Assembly (NCBI GenBank): GCA_026874595.1
Contig: CM049312.1
Coordinates: 72,450,429-72,514,428 of the forward strand
DNA from: Sipunculus nudus
Taxonomy: Eukaryota > Annelida > Sipuncula > Golfingiida > Sipunculidae
DNA length: 64,000 bases
Direction of reading: 5' to 3'
The notes beneath the pieces are model-generated. The model had not been told where the DNA came from and searched no databases. It was given only the letters and a program-made list of their open reading frames with translations. This document shows, piece after piece, positions 24,052 to 36,466 of this stretch. The first letter of the stretch is position 1. Every line of letters begins with the position of its first letter. Position numbers and translations under genes: made by a program.

Positions 24052-24454
24052 ATTTAAATGTAAACTTTCATATCAGTTTGAGAATGTCGAGATTAAAATC
24101 CAAGAAAAAAATAGATTTTGATTAATATTTGTCTTGAACTTTAATATTCAAGAAACATTTTAATATAAAAAAAGCATCAATGAAAATTGATAGTGAGTGA
24201 TAGGTGTCAGTCATTACAATCAGGTTAACTTTGAAATTATTTGTTTGATACATGATTAATTGTCAGAAATCTAATGATTAACACGAAGAGCACAGAATTC
24301 TTCCTGTTTTTAACTTCTTGCAAATGAAATTTTACAGTGATTAATATCGATGTAAACATGACCGACATTTTCATATGTACAAACATGCATGCAAAGTAGG
24401 GGAGGGGGTATGGCCGCACCCTGTTGCCTTGAAACAATTTATTTCTAGCATATT
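22948..24454. other. Upstream flank of PAN gene 1, absent from the duplicate
   Basis: No gene is recognised. Contains a 32-unit TA microsatellite at 23,984-24,047. On the duplicated copy this stretch is replaced by unrelated sequence (30,262-30,934). Confidence 0.5.
23984..24047. repeat. (TA)n microsatellite
   Basis: About 32 uninterrupted TA units. Confidence 0.95.
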
Positions 24455-25152
24455 TGTACCGATTACATTACCCATTTCACAGCGTTTATACCTAATCCGC
24501 TGGTGTTTTAGAAGTCCCGGTGTGTTGTGGGCGTCAGATCTCGACGCCCACAAATTCTAGCCAGCAGAGTGGTACTCTTGCCAGTCCGATTCTGCGCAGT
24601 GTTTTAGGTCAGTTCTAAAGTAAATAGTAGAAAGCTTTAAAGAAGATCATCAGATACAAATACGTATCACCCACGGTCTTGCGAGCACCCCCCCCCCCCC
24701 CCCCCCCGAAGAAAAAAGAAGAAAATATTGAAAATTATAATGATATAGAAATAAACTTAATCTCTATCAGCATTAAAAACAGTACCTCAGTATGAGGTAA
24801 AAGGTCTTGGACTTTGTTACAGCTCATATTATTTGGTTCACATTAGAATTATCTTAAAAACGTTTTGCCGTTGAAGTATTAATATATAAGTAAAAATATA
24901 TATTTAAATAATAATAAATTATGAAAAAGAGACAACATTTAAAAATATGTGTATAACCATATATTAAATAGCCCTGTTAAAACTTGTAATAAATTTTCAA
25001 TATACTAACTATTATATATACTAGTTGTCTCTGACGGCCAACATATTGAAGCAAACTTTGCCAGTATTCATTTATATATTCACCATATAATCGTATATGT
25101 TCTATTATGCAAATAACATACATTCATTGTCAAGTCACGTGTTTGTACTTAC

Positions 25153-25266
25153 CTCTGTGTCTATTATTTGAAAGGGATTCGACTCGGTGGATATAAATGT
25201 TGCATGTATGGCTGGTTTTACACAATTGACATCACTGACATTCAAAGTCAGTGATACATTTCTCAT
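25153..25266 (-). other. Exon-like segment inside unit 1
   Basis: A 114-base minus-strand stretch lies between ATATTTCAG and GTAAGTAC and is open in one frame only, giving 38 residues (MRNVSLTLNVSDVNC... ending QIIDTE). Sequence just upstream could encode AGPAIIRS, resembling the AGPALINR start of exon 2. The corresponding part of unit 2 (about 33,380-33,510) has stops and lost splice sites. This may be a decayed exon of the same family or chance. Confidence 0.3.
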
Positions 25267-25506
25267 CTGAAATATTGAAAGCGATCGGATTATAGCTGGA
25301 CCAGCATTAACAATATCTCCCGAGACAATAGGTCAGTCATTGTAACTCATGCTTTATTAGGCATGAATATTCAATGTTCTATGAAAAGCCGGCATAGCAA
25401 TCTATAAACCCAGATATTCAGTCAACCCAGTATACACTGGCGGGTAGGGGGCTCCCTTTACAATAGTACAGGAGGCTTGGCCCTTAATATAATCTTCCCT
25501 GATTGT

Positions 25507-25518
25507 ATATATATATAT

Positions 25519-25586
<68 letters not shown>
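25507..25586. repeat. Interrupted (TA)n microsatellite
   Basis: Three TA runs with short interruptions. The equivalent place in unit 2 is the TA run at 33,746-33,781. Confidence 0.92.
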
Positions 25587-26526
25587 TAATTTGTTTTGAT
25601 GCTTATCTATTTCTTTTTCAGTTTAACTTTTTTATTTATATATTTTGTTGTAATGCTCAATTTTTTTGTGTGTGAATATCATACGTTGTAATAATAATAA
25701 CATAAATAATAAATAACAATTATAATAATAGTAACCATTATTATAATAATAATTATACATCCTTTTAGACTGAATGTTATTTCGTTGATATTGTTCATAG
25801 GTTATGCCTGATTAAGAAATTAAATTTTCTGTTCTGTCATTTTAAAATGAAAGCTCCAACATATTTGTTTTTTTTTTTTGTTTTGTGATCGAATTCAGAT
25901 TTTCGTATTCATGAATCAAAGCCCCTACAAAAATACATTTCTCCAAATCTCCATCCCCAAAAAGTATAAGATAATATGGAATATTAACAGGTAGGATAAC
26001 ATTTAATTCCCCCCCCCCCCAAGGAAAGGATGCCTAAATGTTTCAAATCCTCCCCCCCCCCTTTTTTTTTTAATGCGTTCATCCTTTAACATCATGTTTA
26101 AATATAAAATCAATTTTCTTCAGTTGCTTTTCGTTTTCAAAAGCATTTCTCTTTGATTTGTATCTATGGTCAGCTGTTAGCTTTCCTTGAAGGTTTTGCT
26201 TCAGATCCGGCAGGCACTGTGCTAATGGGTCTTTAAATACTTCCAAATAACATCTATTCCCCCCTCTGCGTTATTTTCATTTTTTCTTTGGGGTAGGGGT
26301 ACTCTTAATCGGTCAGCTTCTGTTATATCGCTAGTTTTGAAATTTCTCAAGATAATTCAGTTTTTTCGTGACTAAAATATCATTTCACAGAATATATTAT
26401 GCAGATCGAAGAAAATAAAAGAAATCTACTATGTGCACAAGCAGCCAATAAATAGTTAAAAAACATTTACGACTAAAAATCTGCATTCCAAGAAATGCAA
26501 GCCTCCGCCATGTGAGTGAGGGTGTG

Positions 26527-26557
<31 letters not shown>

Positions 26558-26575
26558 GGTGCCTATTGTACGACG

Positions 26576-27107
26576 GCCGCTTAAATCAGAACTTAGGCCG
26601 CACGTTTCAAAGACACTATGCAAACATTGAAATCCCAGTGCTGAAGTGTATATTTCACACATGCCCCATTGCAGATAGATATTGGGCACCCTCACTTCAA
26701 AATATTGGGCCGTGACCTGTACGGACGGGCTGTTGACCTGTTTTGCGCATGAATCGGGGCCTGTTTTGCATTCACTTATTCATCCACATTCCCCGGTTCA
26801 TTGATACGTATGTGATTGAATATTTTTAAATATTCCTGGTAATAAAAATTCCTGATTCCATATCTTGAGCATGACCTAGCTACTGCAACATTATTATCGA
26901 TGGCCAGTTTTCTTTGTGCCCTGAACATTTCAATGATTCCGTTCGTAATTGTGTGAGTTATATTTTGAACACACACACACCAAACATACACTCAAACACA
27001 CACACACTAACGGGAATGAATATAAATGCTGCTGTCGGACGCAACAAAAAAACAGAGCCAGTCTCTTGTGAGCTTTCGTCGCCTGATGGATACAATGACG
27101 TGAGGTA
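26576..27107. other. Spacer between duplication units
   Basis: No homology to either unit and no gene seen. A CA-rich tract lies at about 26,971-27,008. Confidence 0.45.
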
Positions 27108-27250
27108 GCCGCGTAAAAGCTGAAACATTTTACTGGATAATCACCCCCGAAATTTATCGGTTCATGAGGTTGAGGCAGAATTATAATATCACTGGCAACA
27201 TCAACTGATCAAGGCTGGACTAGCAGGCAGGTACTCGCAAACGGTCAAAC
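27108..27250 (-). pseudogene. Truncated, decayed copy of exon 2 of PAN gene 1
   Basis: The minus strand reads GLTVCEYLPASPALIS in the exon 2 frame, then breaks. Relative to 21,717-22,223, an 11-base deletion at 27,205/27,206 shifts the frame, the acceptor AG is now CG (27,251-27,252), and everything downstream of the FYAAT block is missing because the duplication starts there. After the deletion the second frame still matches (ILPQPHEPINFGGDYPVK). This is a dead partial copy. Confidence 0.88.
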
Positions 27251-27266
27251 CGGAAAGAGTAAGACT

Positions 27267-29760
27267 CAGGGGCGTAGCCAGAGGGAAGCCGCAAGAGGCC
27301 ATGACCCCCCCCCCCCCCCCCCCCCACCCCTTTTCCGGTGGCATCCACCACTCCTCGTCCTCCCGGAATATATTACGCTCCCGAGGCAGCAAAAATCTTG
27401 CGCTTCTGAAGAAGCTACAGGTTTACACGCTGCCTGCTTTGACCCTTTATGATGCATTTAAACACCAGTTGGTGCTAATTGGCCTGTCTACTGAAAAAAA
27501 TATCTGATGTGACGAGCAGCCAACCAATTGCAAGTCAACAAACACTCGACAGGCAACAGGCCCCGCCTAGAAACCACGGGTGGGGCAATTCTCTCTGAGT
27601 CTGTGACCTGTTCAAACGGTCGCCGGGGCGATGAGCTGTCACTCAAAATGAAAACGACATTAGCTCCGTGTATTCCTCGCTTGGCTGGTTAACCGTGTTG
27701 TCTTCAGCACGGGGTCTCATCTGATTGGACCAAAATACAGTGCTCCCCTCTGGTGTAGAGATTCAGGATACAAGGTCATAACAAACAGCGCTTACGATAT
27801 AGGTAGTTGGCCTATGGGTAAAGCGCTGTGTAAAGAGCGTAGGAATATAATATCACACATTCAAATAATGACTAAATTTTCTTAAACACAATCAGGAAAA
27901 TCTTGTCACTGATATGTGCAGATCTGGGACTTACTTTTACATTTCATTAGATTTGATCCCGCATATAAGATATTTGTAGCTCCATTGACTATATAAGTCA
28001 TATGAGCTATTTGGATGATCCTTTGTCTGTCATCCGTCTGGCTGGCTAACCGTCGGTTAACAGGGGAACTATTTGAAACTGTTGGACATAGGAACCCAAA
28101 ACTCAACATATAATTAGATATCCTTAAGCTGAGTTCCCCTACCAAACCTAAAAATGGGTCACTGCGACTTCATTCTCTTGTAAATTTAAGGGGAAAACTC
28201 CGTTTTCCAGCAAAAGCCCTTGGTTATACTTTAAGAGTGCCTTATATTAAAACCATTAACATTTTGATTATATTTGGCTTTGATAATCCTCTATATATTT
28301 CCTTTGTACATACAAGATATTAAGTCAAATAAAATATAAATTTTCATTGAACATGCCAACTCTTAAAGCTAGATTGTTTACCAAGGATAAAACTTTATTT
28401 AGTCAAACATTAATCGTATGCCAGATATAAGATTAGAATTTTGTAATTTTTTAAGTTATTGCTATACATCAGAATACTCTTTTAAAAGCTTCAATTTAAA
28501 AGGATTTGTTAAAAAAGTAGTTTTTATTCCAGTTTTCATTCAAAATATCAAGTATTGTTTATATCAAGTCAAACCAGCACTGTTGTGTTCAGTGAGTGCT
28601 GGAGCCCTCACCTATATACCTGTTACGTAACGTGCTTAGAACAGTCTTCACAGCTAGCTCCCTTTACTCAGCAGAGCTACGCTTCCTCTCCAGCATCCCC
28701 CCCCCCCCAACCCCGTTTGATGTTAAAACAAGATGAATGTAATAAGTTTCATTTTTTCTAAACTATATTTTGGAATTTATTTTGTATTACAAGGGTTTAC
28801 ATTGAGTGCACTTTGAATTATCAGTGTTATAATTTGCTATAGAAGTGTGGATGCGCTTGAAAAAAATTGAGAAGAATTCCTCGCTTCCGAAGAGTTAAAA
28901 ACTGTTTTCTTTCTTTTTTAACACGTATGAAATTCAGTATTTAATCAAAGTTGTTTTAATTATTTTTTTTTAACAGGGAATAATTAAGTATTAATGCCTA
29001 TTTTAGTGATTTTATCTTTAAACAAATAATGTTTTTTAATTTCTTTAAAGCATTTAATGATTAAAAAAATAGTAAAACTTTTTGTATGCATAATTTGACA
29101 TGACTTAAATGAGGATAAATAATGATGCAGTTTATAATTCTATATTTACTTGTATTTGCAGATTTGCTCTGCATTTATCATATTTAAAAATAAAAAAAAT
29201 GCAATATGATAATATCTATTCATTAAATAAATCGTTATTCTTCTGCCAAAATGGACATGCTGACCAAAAGTTTTATATAAACTAAAAATCTTTATTTCCC
29301 TATCTCAGCAGAAAGTGAAACAAAAAGTTAGCAGTCCTTTATGTCCATCTGTGTCTATCTGTAAATATGTTTTATTCAAATTGCACTTTATGACAGTCAT
29401 GCCAAAGTATTAGTATGTTTTAAGTGCTTGATTATCACCAAATATATTTCTCTTAGCTTTGCAAATACTATTTTATAAAAAAAAAACAATAACAGTGGAA
29501 ACAAGTATATTCTGCATTTGCTGGAATTTTACAAAATTCAACTTAGCGCCGTGACCCATGGTACCCTTGTTTTTATTTATTTATGCTTCTTTTACAAATG
29601 ATATTTCTAATTGAAAGTAAACATTAGTATATTGTGTGGAATTATTAAGAGGTGTTTTGTGTATATAAAACACCTCTTAATAATTTATATATATATGCCT
29701 TAATTGCCTATCCCAAATATTTTGGCCCCTTCCCCTCCCTCAATCGTGGCTACGCCCCTG
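27267..29760. mobile_element. hAT-like non-autonomous DNA transposon
   Basis: The ends are inverted copies: CAGGGGCGTAGCCA at 27,267 and TGGCTACGCCCCTG ending at 29,760. Unit 1 preserves the uninterrupted site: its GAGTAAGACAC continues across the point where unit 2 is split, and TAAGAC flanks the element on both sides (27,260-27,265 and 29,763-29,768). CAGGGGCG-type termini are common in invertebrate hAT elements. hAT normally makes 8-bp target duplications; only 6 are clear here. No transposase frame exists inside; the interior is AT-rich with C runs near the left end. Confidence 0.8.
29640..29685. repeat. Perfect 19-bp inverted repeat (hairpin)
   Basis: Two 19-base arms around ATTATTAAGAGGTGTTTT are separated by 8 bases (GTGTATAT). 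They lie 75 bases inside the right end of the hAT-like element. Confidence 0.9.
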
Positions 29761-30261
29761 TTTAAGACATACAAGAACAGTAAAAAAAAAAAGGTCCTAG
29801 TAAACAGTTTACGCGAGTCTTTATAAGAGAATGCAGATTATCTTTGTTTCATTCAAGAGATCGGTCATATAAATCGTTCTGTTTCCTCCATTTAAGGCTG
29901 AGTTTCTAAACATGAAGGCTTGCCTTCCTTTGATTGAATAAACAAATTACAAAGTTAATATTTATCTAAAACGAGAAAAGGGAAAACGGATGGTTAAGAA
30001 CCATTTGGACATTTGGGAGCTAATCTCATCTGCTGAGAGAGCAGATATGTGGTTTTATGGAAAAGAAACCAATACAGTTGATTTCATGGAGGGCAGTAAG
30101 AACATCTAAACTCTCCATACTTGAGAAAGTGAGTTCTACGGGGCATTTTCAGAATAAAAAAAATGCGTCATTGAGGGTGTCCAGCGAGGACCCATAACTG
30201 CACCAACTGGGAGAAACATGCAGGCAAAATCCTGAAATCTTTACATACGACACCGTATCAT

Positions 30262-30400
30262 TTTCCTTGAGCAGACGCCGGGCCTTAAATAGTCGCCTGC
30301 CTTATTTAGTCGCTTGGGCAAAACAATGTCTCAGAAAAATAAACGCCGGCCTTCAATAGACACAGGTCTTGCCCAGAGGCCTGGTGTCAGAGCTGTTTCC
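30262..30400 (+). repeat. Dispersed repeat with AAATAAACGCCGG-type motif, copy 1
   Basis: Contains TTCCTTGAGCAGACGCCGGG and AAATAAACGCCGGCC with the same spacing as an inverted copy at 53,219-53,335. It begins exactly where homology to unit 1 stops. Confidence 0.65.
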
Positions 30401-31025
30401 ATGTCAACCGCAAGATGTCTTTTCTCGCAATTATACCTGTTGAATTTACGGGTCAAATTGACCAGAGATTGTAGTATGAATTTCCGTTTATGTTTGTGTT
30501 GATAATATGTTTAATTCCTCTATAAATCTTTATTTTTTCTCACGTGCATGCCTGTTCCATAAGGGGCACCAAATATTCCCGATTCATTTAAAGCCGATCA
30601 TCGATACAGTTTTGAGAAGAGTGACACTATCACTGCTGTCAAGACCCACGGTTGGTTGAAGAGAACTGTTGAAATTCTTGTGGTGCATGACGACACTAAA
30701 TGCTGGTATCAAGTGGGCCAGTTTGTAGCTGCCGTCAAGTCAAATCACGCTCCTTGCTTTAAGTGCGTCTCCTATGTTACCCAAATTACGCTTCTGGGTT
30801 ACTCTTAATAGTTCAAAATAGTATTTACTCTTGTCGACAACTTTACATTTACTGGAATATTCCCGGCAATAAATGTCACATAGCAGTGTATACCAAGTCG
30901 GAAATGCTTGAATTTCATCGAGCATATGTTTGCTGAATACATTACCCATTTCACAGCATTTATACCTAAGCCGCTGATTTATTTAGAAGTTCCGGTGCGT
31001 TGTGGGCGTCAGATCTGGACGCCCA

Positions 31026-32757
31026 ACAAGTGACCCTTGGGTCATGACGCTCAGCTGACTGGCATGTTGTCAATATGTCCTTGCACAGCAACAAATGTAG
31101 ATAATGTAGGAGGCATCATAGTTCATGCATATTAGCTGAAGTTCATCAACACCCATAAGCACATCAAATTTGATGACAATCCATCCGGCTGCTCCTGAGG
31201 AATCTGGCAATTTGTGTGTTGCATTATTTCTGGGGTACTCAAACATGGCCTGTAACTCAGATAATATAGGTCACAGTGACCTCAATTCAAGTTTCTGAGT
31301 AGAAATTTGAGGAACTCTCAGGATGTCAATTAAGAAGATTAAGGTCAAATGGTTATGATTTGTGCCCTGCTTTGGTATAAAATTTTCAATTATTCTTGGG
31401 GTGCTTATAAGCCCCATAGCTTGGAGAATATGGGTAACAGAGACCTAATTTCAGTATTCCAAGAAGACTTTTTCATGGACCATCCTGGTGGTCAAAATAG
31501 AAGATCCTAGGTCCAATGGTTATGATTTGTGCCCTGCTTTGGTATCAAATTTTAAATTTTTCTGGGGGGTACTTACAAGCCCACATTTTGGAAAATATGG
31601 GTGACAGAGACCTAATTTCACGTTTCTAAGAAGACTTTTCATGGACCTCCTTGGATGTCAAGGAAGAAGAATCTAGGACCGATGGTTACGATTTGTGCAC
31701 TGTTAAAGGATGACCACATCTTTAAAAGTCTCAAAAACAGAGAATAAAATCACAAAAAATAAAAAAAAAATGCAGAAACTGATGAAACATTCCATGACCA
31801 ATATCCATGCAAATAATAATGATGACAAATGCATTAGTTGTTGAGATACTTCAGCCCATAGCTCTGAGGTTTTGGGTAACAGAGACCTAATTTTAGGTCT
31901 CCAAGGAGACTTTTCATGGGCCTCCCTGCATATTAAGAAAGAAGATTCTAGGTCCAGTCATTATGATTTGTGCCCTGTTATCAGTTGACCGCATCTTTTA
32001 AGGTATCAAAAATAGAGAAAAAAATTGTAAAAAAAAAAAGAAAAAATTCAGGTGGCGCTACCAGTCTGCAGAAACTGATGAAACCCTCCTTGATCAAATT
32101 CCATGCAAAAATCATTGTGATCAATGCATTAGTTGTTCAGATACTTGAGTTTTTGTATCAAATTTTCCATTATTATGGGGGATACTTCAGAGCCCAATAG
32201 CTCAAAGAATATGGGCAACAGAGACCTAATTCCAGGTTTCCAAGGAGACTTTTCATGGGCCTCCTCACATGTCAAGATAGAAGATTCTAGGTCCAGTCGT
32301 TACGATTTGTTCCCTGTTAACAGATGACCGCATCTTTTAAGATCTCAAAAATAGAGAAAAAAAATCGTAAAAAATAAAAACAAATACAGGTGGCGCCACC
32401 AGCCTGCAGAAATTGATGAAACACTCCATGATCAATATTTATGCAAAGAATCATGGTGATCAATGAATTAGTTGTTCAGATACTTGAGCTTTTGTATCAA
32501 ATTTTCCATTTTTCTGGGTGGGGTTGGGGGTTTGGAGCCCAATAGCTCAAAGAATATGGGTAACAGAGAATTAATTTCAGGTGTCCAATGAGATTTTTCA
32601 TGGACCTTTGTGAATGTAAAGTAAGAAGATTCCAGGTCCAGCGGTTACGATTTGTGCCCTGTTGACGGACAGACGACCGGACGGCCGACGGCCGGTCGGA
32701 CGACGGACAAAGAGTGATTGCTAAAGGTCAGATGACTTACAGTCAGCTGAGCTAAAA
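31026..32757. mobile_element. Helentron-like non-autonomous element, copy 1
   Basis: Starts ACAAGTGACCC, with a 6-bp stem TGACCC-TT-GGGTCA, and carries subterminal inverted repeats GCTCAGCTGACTG (31,050) and CAGTCAGCTGAGC (32,740-32,752). It ends in AAAAA. The core is about five diverged tandem units of 150-350 bases, each with GACCTAATTTCAGGT, GACTTTTCATGG and TACGATTTGTGCCCTGTT blocks, followed by a GGACGACCGGACGG-like tail. Unit 1 (24,541-24,570) shows the empty site. Terminal hairpin, subterminal inverted repeats, tandem core and no clear target duplication resemble the bivalve pearl/CvE (Helentron-associated) elements; the class is inference. Confidence 0.7.
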
Positions 32758-33731
32758 ATTCTAGCCAGCAGAGTCGCGAACTTTTGTGAGTCTGATCCTG
32801 CGCAGTTTTTTTAGGTCAGTTCTAAAATAAATAGTAGTAAACTATAAAAAGATCCAGCATAAACGCAGAAACAAACACATATAAAACGTATTACCCCCGG
32901 TTTTGCACCCCCACCCCCTGGTGTGACCACCACACACACACGAAAAAAGAAAATATTGACAAATATAATGATATGAAAATAAACTAAATCATTGTCTGCA
33001 TTAATTATAGTACCTGTGTATGAACTAAAAGGTCTCAAACGGACACATTAGTCACAGATAATGGTATTTGGCTCACGTTCGAATGACTTGAAGAACGCTT
33101 TGCCATTGAAGTATAAGTTTAAATATATATTAAATAAAATTAAATTATGAAAACACCAAAAAATATTAAGATATATGTGTATGACCGCTAATTATTTAAA
33201 CTTGTAAAACAATACGATTTTAATTCACTAACCTCAAAATATACTAGTTCTCTATGACGGCATATATATATTGAAGCAATCATTGCCAACATACAGCTAC
33301 TGTCGTCACCATATAATCGATGATGTTATGATATACACATACCATACATTTGTTGTCAAGTCACGCATTCGGACAAATACTTGCATCATTCATCTGCTGG
33401 GGATTCGACTCCCGCAGACGTCTAATTGGTTATAAACGTGACATATGTATGGCTAGTTTTCACAATTGACACCACTGACTGTCAAAGTCAGGGTTACAAT
33501 TACCATTTAAAATATGGATGAAAAGCGAACGGATATTACAGCTGGACCAGCATCAACAATAGCTCATTGGATAACAGGTCGGTTATTGTAACTGATGCTT
33601 GAAAAGGCATGAATGATCAATGATCGGTCAGGAGCCGGCATAAAAATTATAATCCCAGGCATAAAGTCAACCCAATATCCACTGGCGGGGGGGGGGGGGG
33701 GGGGGCGGGGAGGCTCCAAGAGTACAGGAGG

Positions 33732-33781
<50 letters not shown>
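33732..33781. repeat. (CA)n-(TA)n microsatellite
   Basis: Seven CA units run into about 18 TA units, just after a 22-base G run. Confidence 0.93.
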
Positions 33782-33784
<3 letters not shown>

Positions 33785-34985
33785 TATAGTATTTATATAT
33801 AGTATAATTGAATTTGTATTTATGCTTATCTATGTCTGTTTTATATTTTACATATTTTGTTGTAATGCACAACTTATTATATTATACTTTTTTATTATTA
33901 TAATATTAATTATAATAATATATAACTTCCTGAATGTATGTTATGTTCTTGATACCGTGTACAGGTTATGCCCGATTCAAATTTGAATTTCCTGTTATCT
34001 TATTTTAAAATGAAAGCTGTTTTTTTATAATGTATTTTTTTATTTGTTTTAAATGATCGGTTGTAGATTTTGTATTCATGAATCAAGTCTCCTACATTAA
34101 ATACATATCTCCAAATCTCCATCTACAAAAAGGTATAAGATAATAATGAAAATTAACACGTAGGATAATATTTCATTTTTTTTACACATGGAAAGGGTGC
34201 AGAAACCATTCAGGCCTTTAGAGCGAACCCTCCCCGCCCCCTTTAACGTCATATAGAAATATAATATTAATATTCTGCAGTTGCTTTACATTCTCAAAAA
34301 CCATTTAACTTTGTATTTTTTTTCTTTGGTCGCCTGTCAGCTTTCCTTGAAGGTTTTGCTTTGATTCCTGCAGGTACTGTGCTAATGGGTTTGTAAATAC
34401 TTCCGAATAACATATATACCCTCCTCTGCCTTATTTTCTTTAAAAGGGTATATGAATTTGCATTTATTATTATCTATGTCTTTGCCGTTATTTTTTTTAA
34501 ATATATTTTGTTTTAATGCTGATTTTACTTTTTGTTGTTTTTTCCCCCTTGTATTAATAATAATCAAAATAATAATAAAAAAATAATAAAAATAATAACA
34601 ATAATAATGAAAATAAAAATAATGATATATTATTTCAGACTAAGGGTTACTCTTTATCTCATGTCCAGCGTTAACTTTATTATCCTTGTTTTATGTCAAA
34701 TTACCGACCTTGGAAATAATAAAAACTCTGTGTATTACCTGTTGTTAACATACACTAACTGCTGCCGTATGCTTTGAGTTGGGTCCTCCCCTCTGTTGTA
34801 TCGCTTGATTTAAAATCTTTCAAGAAAAGTAAGTTTGATCATGACTTTAAAATAATATTTCACAGAATATAATTTAGATCGACGTAATTAAACAAAATTC
34901 TTCTGTGTGCACAAGCAACCAATAAACAGTTTGCAAGCCTCCGCCATGTTTGGGTGGGTAGGGGTTATTCCTATTGTGCCATGCA

Positions 34986-36379
34986 AACGGCTGCTCACCT
35001 CAGACGCCCTAGCTACTTAAATGAATATTAGACTAATTAGAAGACGCCTGATCTTATACCAAAGCTGGGATTGATTACCTGACCAATGTCCAGTGCTACA
35101 TCGATAGGCACAAGAAATCGGTCGAAAACTGACTAAAAAATACAGGCTAAATATATACAATGAAAGGGCAATATTTCGTTAAATTTGTTATAATTTTCCA
35201 TAAAGATTAATATATTAAAATACTTATGTTCCTGCTTTAAAAAATTGGTGTTTCTTTTTCGATAGGGCAAATGTCAGTACTTTTTCTGATATACTTACCA
35301 TATAAATGTGAACCAGTGAACTGTCAGTGTCTGACTGATCGATAAATGGCTACAACGCTTCATACACACCATTGCACAATCATAACTCTCCTTTACCTCC
35401 TCCATCGCGGGCGCGGAACCACAGGTTTATGCCACCACCTGCATTTTGAATCACTCATTTTGAACATTGTGACTAATACCAACAGCCTTTTTTTATTGGA
35501 ATTCCTGTAAGCATATTTTAATATAGGGCCACAAAATATTAATTTTTCCAGTTTCCATCACAAAAATGTGATGCTAGTAGTGGATTTTATATAATTTCAG
35601 ACCATTTTTAGAACAATGAAGTGAGTAGCACATTATGGCGCAGCATGCTTTTCGGTGCTCTAGGTATAATGTCCCGAAAGCTATTTGGAAAAGAGGGGGC
35701 AACCCCCGAAAAACCGATTATGTTAATTTTACCTTCAATAAAATATTGCACGTTTATGAATGGACTCTGAAAAATATTGGTTATGCAAAATGTAAACCAT
35801 ACACGTGTCAGGCGACATATAATTTCCCGAAGTTTAACGTTCGTAATGCATGGACGTCAATAGTGCTCGTCGACAATCTGATAAGTGGTATCGCCTTTGA
35901 AATTATACATTTTTTTCTCCAACATAAATTTTAGTATGAAAAATAGTTTATCAGGAAGTATTGAGGCTTTATTCCAAGTAATTATGCATTTGACTGAAGT
36001 TTAAACGAAAGGTCCATGGCCTGCTGGTGACACTATCATTTGCGGATGAAAGCAAAATTACGAAGGATTTAACTGCATGTCCAGGTCCTTCGATTGAATT
36101 ACAGGACTTAACTTTATATGCGACGTGCTTCGATCTTGTTCTCGCAGCATCCAGCATCAAAAGGATTAAAAAAAGTCAGTGGCGTCAATTTATCTTTAAG
36201 GTTGAGGGATCACTCGCAGGCTTCGGATGGTAATTTAAGTTGGGACAATTTGTATAGACTTTTCCAGTATATATTATTTCTATTATAGGATGGGGTATAT
36301 AGTCTCCAATTGTAATTATTAATATACTTAATTTCGAATACACGTATATAAATAATATTCTCGGAATATCAGGGGGATT
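34986..36379. other. Gene-less stretch
   Basis: One plus-strand frame of 99 codons (35,635-35,934) begins at an ATG and lacks recognisable domains or splice context. Nothing else is supported. Confidence 0.4.
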
Positions 36380-36466
36380 ATTACATTTATCTTCCTCCCC
36401 CCCCCCCCCCCTTGCTTAGGGTGTGGAGGGGGGATTACCCCCGTCCCCCTGTTTTGACGCCCCTGT
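36380..36466. mobile_element. Isolated hAT-like terminus
   Basis: The segment ends GACGCCCCTG at 36,466, whose reverse complement CAGGGGCGTC matches the start of the hAT-like termini at 27,267. A C run lies just inside, as in that element. No partner end was found. Confidence 0.35.

Larger units (their letters stand above)
22060..26575. repeat. Segmental duplication, unit 1
   Basis: This segment matches the second unit (27,108-34,985) in the same orientation. Matching pieces are 22,060-22,225 with 27,108-27,252; 22,226-22,740 with 29,763-30,262; and 24,455-26,575 with 30,935-31,025 plus 32,757-34,985. Stretch 22,741-24,454 has no counterpart. Unit 1 keeps the empty sites of the two transposons inserted in unit 2. 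Confidence 0.85.
27108..34985. repeat. Segmental duplication, unit 2
   Basis: A diverged copy of 22,060-26,575, enlarged by a hAT-like insertion (27,267-29,760) and a Helentron-like insertion (31,026-32,757). It starts abruptly in the middle of a copy of exon 2. The break is not at an exon edge, so it arose by DNA-level duplication and not retroposition. Flanking A-tails or target duplications were not seen. Confidence 0.85.

Noticed and set aside
33564-33872. 102-codon minus-strand ORF
   Set aside because: Built from the G run and CA/TA microsatellite of unit 2.
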